DNA of 48,462 nt from an uncultured delta proteobacterium. GTDB taxonomy: Bacteria > Myxococcota_A > Polyangia > Polyangiales > Polyangiaceae. Below, in pieces: positions 45,993-48,462 of this stretch; positions within the stretch are counted from its first letter, which is position 1, and every line of letters starts with the position of its first letter. The stretch covers positions 1-48,462 of the forward strand of contig CAITIQ010000348.1 in NCBI GenBank assembly GCA_903892415.1, written 5' to 3'. The notes under the pieces were generated by a model. That model saw only the letters and a list, made by a program, of their open reading frames with translations. It was not told the DNA's origin and searched no databases. A program made the translations under genes and the position numbers.

Positions 45993-46637
45993 ATGAAGCC
46001 CAACCTGAGGAGCAGCGAAGACAGGCTCTGGTCCCTCATTGAACAGCGGACGCACCCGGACGCAGACATCGCGGCGATCGATGCTCGCATCTGGGACCTT
46101 TTCGGTCAGGAGTGGGCCGTGATGTTCACCGACCTATCGGGCTTCTCTCGCCACACCACCGAGTTTGGGATCACGCACTTTCTGCAGATCATTTGGGAGC
46201 AACGCAGGCACCTCGATCCTGTGATTGAGCGTTACGACGGGATCCTGGTGAAGAGTGAGGCGGACAGTCAGCTCATCCTGTTCAAACGGGCCGAGGTGGC
46301 GATGCGCTGCGCGCTCGAGATGATGGCGACCTGTTCGCTTATCAACCGTCGTCGACGCGAGGAAGAAATGATCCTGCTGTGCATCGGCATCGGCTTCGGC
46401 CAGCTCTTGCGCGTTGGTGACAGCGACGTCTTTGGGCAACAGGTCAACGCGGCCAGCAAGCTCGGCGAGGACACCGCAAAGGCCGGCCAGATCCTCGTGA
46501 CGGATGCCTTCAAGACCGCGGAGGCAGGCGTCGTTGTCCGTAGCTACGAGCCGCTCGCGGTCGAAGTTGCCGGGTCGGCGGTGAACTGGTCGGCGATGTA
46601 CGAGGAGGCGCCACCGCCTTCATTGCAGCGAAAATGA
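45993..46637 (+). CDS. Class III adenylate/guanylate cyclase domain protein
   Basis: This 214-residue cytoplasmic protein contains a nucleotidyl cyclase homology domain. VMFTDLSGFSRHT holds the first metal-binding Asp. GILVKSEADSQLILF has the Lys and the second acidic position in place of the usual KxxGD. FGQLLRVGDSDVFGQQVNAASKL is the region with the transition-state Asn, and GQILVTDAF follows. It likely makes cAMP or cGMP, but the altered KSEAD segment leaves activity uncertain. No sensor domain is attached. Confidence 0.8.
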   Translation: MKPNLRSSEDRLWSLIEQRTHPDADIAAIDARIWDLFGQEWAVMFTDLSGFSRHTTEFGITHFLQIIWEQRRHLDPVIERYDGILVKSEADSQLILFKRAEVAMRCALEMMATCSLINRRRREEEMILLCIGIGFGQLLRVGDSDVFGQQVNAASKLGEDTAKAGQILVTDAFKTAEAGVVVRSYEPLAVEVAGSAVNWSAMYEEAPPPSLQRK

Positions 46638-46677
46638 CTTCGCGGAATATCGGGTTCACGGTACGGGTTGGGCCGTC

Positions 46678-48141
46678 ATGCGAGCGCACGAGCAAACGGG
46701 GGCAGGGCGCGAGAGCAGCCTTTTCGCGGGAGTGCGCCGGCTGGGCGTCGCGAGTACGGCCCTCTTCTGGCTGAGCGCATGCTCGGACCAAGCCACGGCT
46801 CCGCGGCGTGATGCTCCGAACGCCGGGACTTCGGCAGAGCCGGGCATCTCCGCTGGATCGCTCGCACCAGCTCCGCTTGCGAGCGCAGTCGTCGAAGCGA
46901 CGGAGCCCGCTGCAAAGCCGCTTCTCCTGGCACCCACGCCCATCCTCGAGCAGGAGCTACCCACGGTCTCCGGGGTTTATGAGCTGAACGGCGAGCTGCT
47001 AGTCACCGCAGGGCTACGAGTGGGGCGCCTTCGCGATAACAGCGTGGAGTGGATTGCCGCCGCCAGCGCCCGCGATTCGGAGCGTGGTGTCCTCAACTGG
47101 ATTGGTGGGCGTTACCCCGACGCGTTCTTCGCCACGCTCGGGCTCTTCACAGCGGCAAGGGGGCTTCCAGCGGAGGTCTTCCTTCAACTCGGTGACGACC
47201 GGAAGTGGATTGACCGTCCTCAGCAGTTTGTGCCGCACGGACTCGCGGTCATTGGCGGCTCCACGCTGGTTCTGCGCACCGACCTAGGGCTGGGGCCAGC
47301 GCTCGTGAGCATTGCGGGGCCGGAACTCCGACGCCAGTTCACCACCGCTCGCGAACAAGGGTGTGAAGTGAGCTTGGGTGAGGAAGCTGCTGTGCGACCC
47401 TTGGTCATCACAGCAACGCCCGACGGGACGCTGGTCGCGGCGGGAAGGCATTGCCTCGGCAAGCCCGCGCTCGAGCTTTGGAAGCCAAACCAAGAGAAGG
47501 GGACCACCGTCATGCTCGACTCGCTGTGGCCCGGCGCCCCGGTAGAATTCCTGCACGCGCATGCCGCAGGGGACAGCGGCCTGTGGATCGTCAGTAGCGC
47601 TGGCGCGATCGAAGTGAAGGGCGGCGTGGCTTCCAAACTCGGGGGCTTGTCGAACATCACGGAGTCGCTTGTCTCCGACGGGGCGCTGTACGCGACGGAT
47701 GGCTTCGCAATACACCGCTGGGACAAGAGCGACTGGACCAAGGTCGCGAGCTTCAATTGGAGGACGGAGTTTGGCGGTCATCTCGTTCGCCACCGAGGCA
47801 AGTTCTACCGCGGCTCCGGCAAGCTCGAGGAATTGCAACCCACGGCCAGCATCGAGTTTACTGCGGCATGTCAGGTCCCGATGGTCTTGCTCGAGGAGAG
47901 CGGCCCGTCGGTTGCGGAGGGCTTCGCCTATCCTCAGGTTCGCAAAGTCTTGCAGACCTTCGCCGACGTGAAGTCGATTGAGCTCGTGGCGTTCGAGGTC
48001 GGCTCGACGCGACAGCTCGGAGTCAAAGTGCCGAACGCGCGGGTAGCTGAGGCCCTCATGAAGCACCTAACGTCGAGCAAGACGGCGCGACTCATCTGTT
48101 ACGCGCCCACCTCCGCGAGAGCGATCGGCCTCTCGAACTAA
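46678..48141 (+). CDS. Lipoprotein with probable beta-propeller fold
   Basis: This 487-residue protein has a long N-terminus and a likely lipobox LSAC near residue 35. The mature region starts with an Ala/Pro-rich linker and shows repeated beta segments of the kind PGAPVEFLHAHAAGDSGLWIV, EVKGGVASKLGGL and GALYATDGFAIHRWD, which resemble propeller blades. Four cysteines are scattered in the last 250 residues. No enzyme motif is recognised. The start could be shorter by some residues; the hydrophobic segment STALFWLSAC is the anchor for the signal. Confidence 0.68.
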   Translation: MRAHEQTGAGRESSLFAGVRRLGVASTALFWLSACSDQATAPRRDAPNAGTSAEPGISAGSLAPAPLASAVVEATEPAAKPLLLAPTPILEQELPTVSGVYELNGELLVTAGLRVGRLRDNSVEWIAAASARDSERGVLNWIGGRYPDAFFATLGLFTAARGLPAEVFLQLGDDRKWIDRPQQFVPHGLAVIGGSTLVLRTDLGLGPALVSIAGPELRRQFTTAREQGCEVSLGEEAAVRPLVITATPDGTLVAAGRHCLGKPALELWKPNQEKGTTVMLDSLWPGAPVEFLHAHAAGDSGLWIVSSAGAIEVKGGVASKLGGLSNITESLVSDGALYATDGFAIHRWDKSDWTKVASFNWRTEFGGHLVRHRGKFYRGSGKLEELQPTASIEFTAACQVPMVLLEESGPSVAEGFAYPQVRKVLQTFADVKSIELVAFEVGSTRQLGVKVPNARVAEALMKHLTSSKTARLICYAPTSARAIGLSN

Positions 48142-48174
48142 GCCGTCGAGCCGGTTGGGTTCGTGCGCTGAACG

Positions 48175-48207
48175 AAAAAAACCGATGGCCCGGGCGGGCC
48201 ATCGGTT
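48175..48207 (-). terminator. Rho-independent terminator of the MYXO-CTERM gene
   Basis: AACCGATGGCCC (48180-48191) and GGGCCATCGGTT (48196-48207) form a 12-pair perfect stem with a four-base loop. Read on the minus strand the stem is followed by a run of T (the A run at 48175-48181). This is the clearest intrinsic terminator in the window. Confidence 0.9.
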
Positions 48208-48261
48208 CATCGCTTCACGTCGAAGCACTTGCCCCGAAGGGCGTCGGCTTCGAGCGTGTAA

Positions 48262-48462
48262 CTACCGTCGTCGACGTCGCTTCGCGAAGGCGAGCAGGCC
48301 CGCGACCGCGACCAGACCGATCGTGTTCGAGCCCTTGTCGCCACCGGGGAGGGAGCAGTTGCAACCATCGTCCTCCGCATCCGCAGCGCCGCCACCAGCG
48401 CCGGAGCCCGCGCCACCCGCGCCGGAGCCCGCGCCACCAGCGCCGGCCGCGCCACCAGCGCC
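48262..48462 (-). CDS. C-terminal end of a MYXO-CTERM-sorted surface protein (partial)
   Basis: This frame runs in from the right edge and stops at 48262. It encodes 66 residues: a Gly/Ala/Ser linker, an acidic stretch (ADAEDDG), CNC, a short polar segment, a hydrophobic helix (TIGLVAVAGLLAFA) and a terminal Lys/Arg run. This is the tripartite MYXO-CTERM signal, in which the Cys motif is thought to be cleaved and lipid-modified by a sorting protease (myxosortase), placing the protein on the outer surface. The N-terminal part and its function lie outside the window. Confidence 0.85.
   Translation of the reverse strand, partial: GAGGAAGAGGAGSGAGGAGSGAGGGAADAEDDGCNCSLPGGDKGSNTIGLVAVAGLLAFAKRRRRR

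Noticed and set aside
45857..46090. Upstream extension of the phosphodiester glycosidase frame
   Set aside because: The ATG at 45856 begins a proper lipoprotein signal; the longer form overlaps the cyclase gene start on the plus strand.
48207..48455. Alternative minus-strand frame at the right edge
   Set aside because: It is out of frame with the MYXO-CTERM signal and gives an Ala/Arg-rich translation without features.

Overview
The window looks like chromosomal DNA from a myxobacterium (phylum Myxococcota), most likely on the Polyangia side rather than Myxococcus itself; that placement is inference. The sequence is GC-rich, with many GTG starts and no visible plasmid, phage or transposase genes. 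The best lineage marker is at the right edge: a protein end with a Gly/Ala linker, a Cys-Asn-Cys motif, one hydrophobic segment and a terminal Arg run, which is the MYXO-CTERM sorting signal. About a third of the genes encode secreted proteins, most of them lipoproteins, often with Gly-Gly-Ser/Ala linkers after the lipobox and Cys-rich modules.

Layout. 1-5.1 kb: the 3' end of folD, a PhoX-like (DUF839) secreted protein, the NAD salvage pair pncB-pncA, a 165-bp palindromic element, coaE and a lipoprotein gene. 5.2-11.1 kb: a YprB-type RNase H-fold nuclease, a DUF72 protein, lnt on the minus strand, a receiver-histidine kinase hybrid divergent from it, and a TPR-like exported protein. 11.1-15.7 kb: two lipoproteins, a cysteine desulfurase, and the minus-strand rlmB and pyrF. 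15.7-20.3 kb: a membrane coiled-coil protein, a stand-alone biotin carrier domain and an MCE/Mla-type lipid transporter, with the MlaD-like gene divergent from one ATPase gene and two MlaE-type permease genes. 20.3-30.1 kb: a 2OG-Fe(II) oxygenase, hrpB, an F420-reductase-like oxidoreductase, terC, Cys-rich lipoproteins, a polysaccharide deacetylase, a lipoprotein tyrosine phosphatase and an aldose-1-epimerase-like enzyme. 30.2-32.9 kb: gyrA. 33-48.5 kb: a sugar-nucleotidyltransferase, an AraC-type regulator, a class III nucleotidyl cyclase, an NAGPA-type phosphodiester glycosidase and many secreted proteins of unknown function, two of them apparently frameshifted.

Working together: the clearest functional units are pncB-pncA (nicotinamide to nicotinate to NaMN, start codon overlapping the stop), pyrF-rlmB (4-bp overlap) with the coiled-coil gene directly upstream, and the MCE locus (substrate-binding MlaD-like protein, ATPase and two permeases for lipid traffic across the envelope).

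I saw no tRNA, rRNA, CRISPR array, prophage or insertion sequence. The most unusual things are the palindromic element that supplies the pncA stop and touches the coaE start, a diverged copy of the coaE 3' end downstream of the adjacent lipoprotein gene, a threefold repeated Cys-rich domain in a frameshifted lipoprotein gene, and the two-permease MCE locus with an altered ABC signature. None of these proves a new system.
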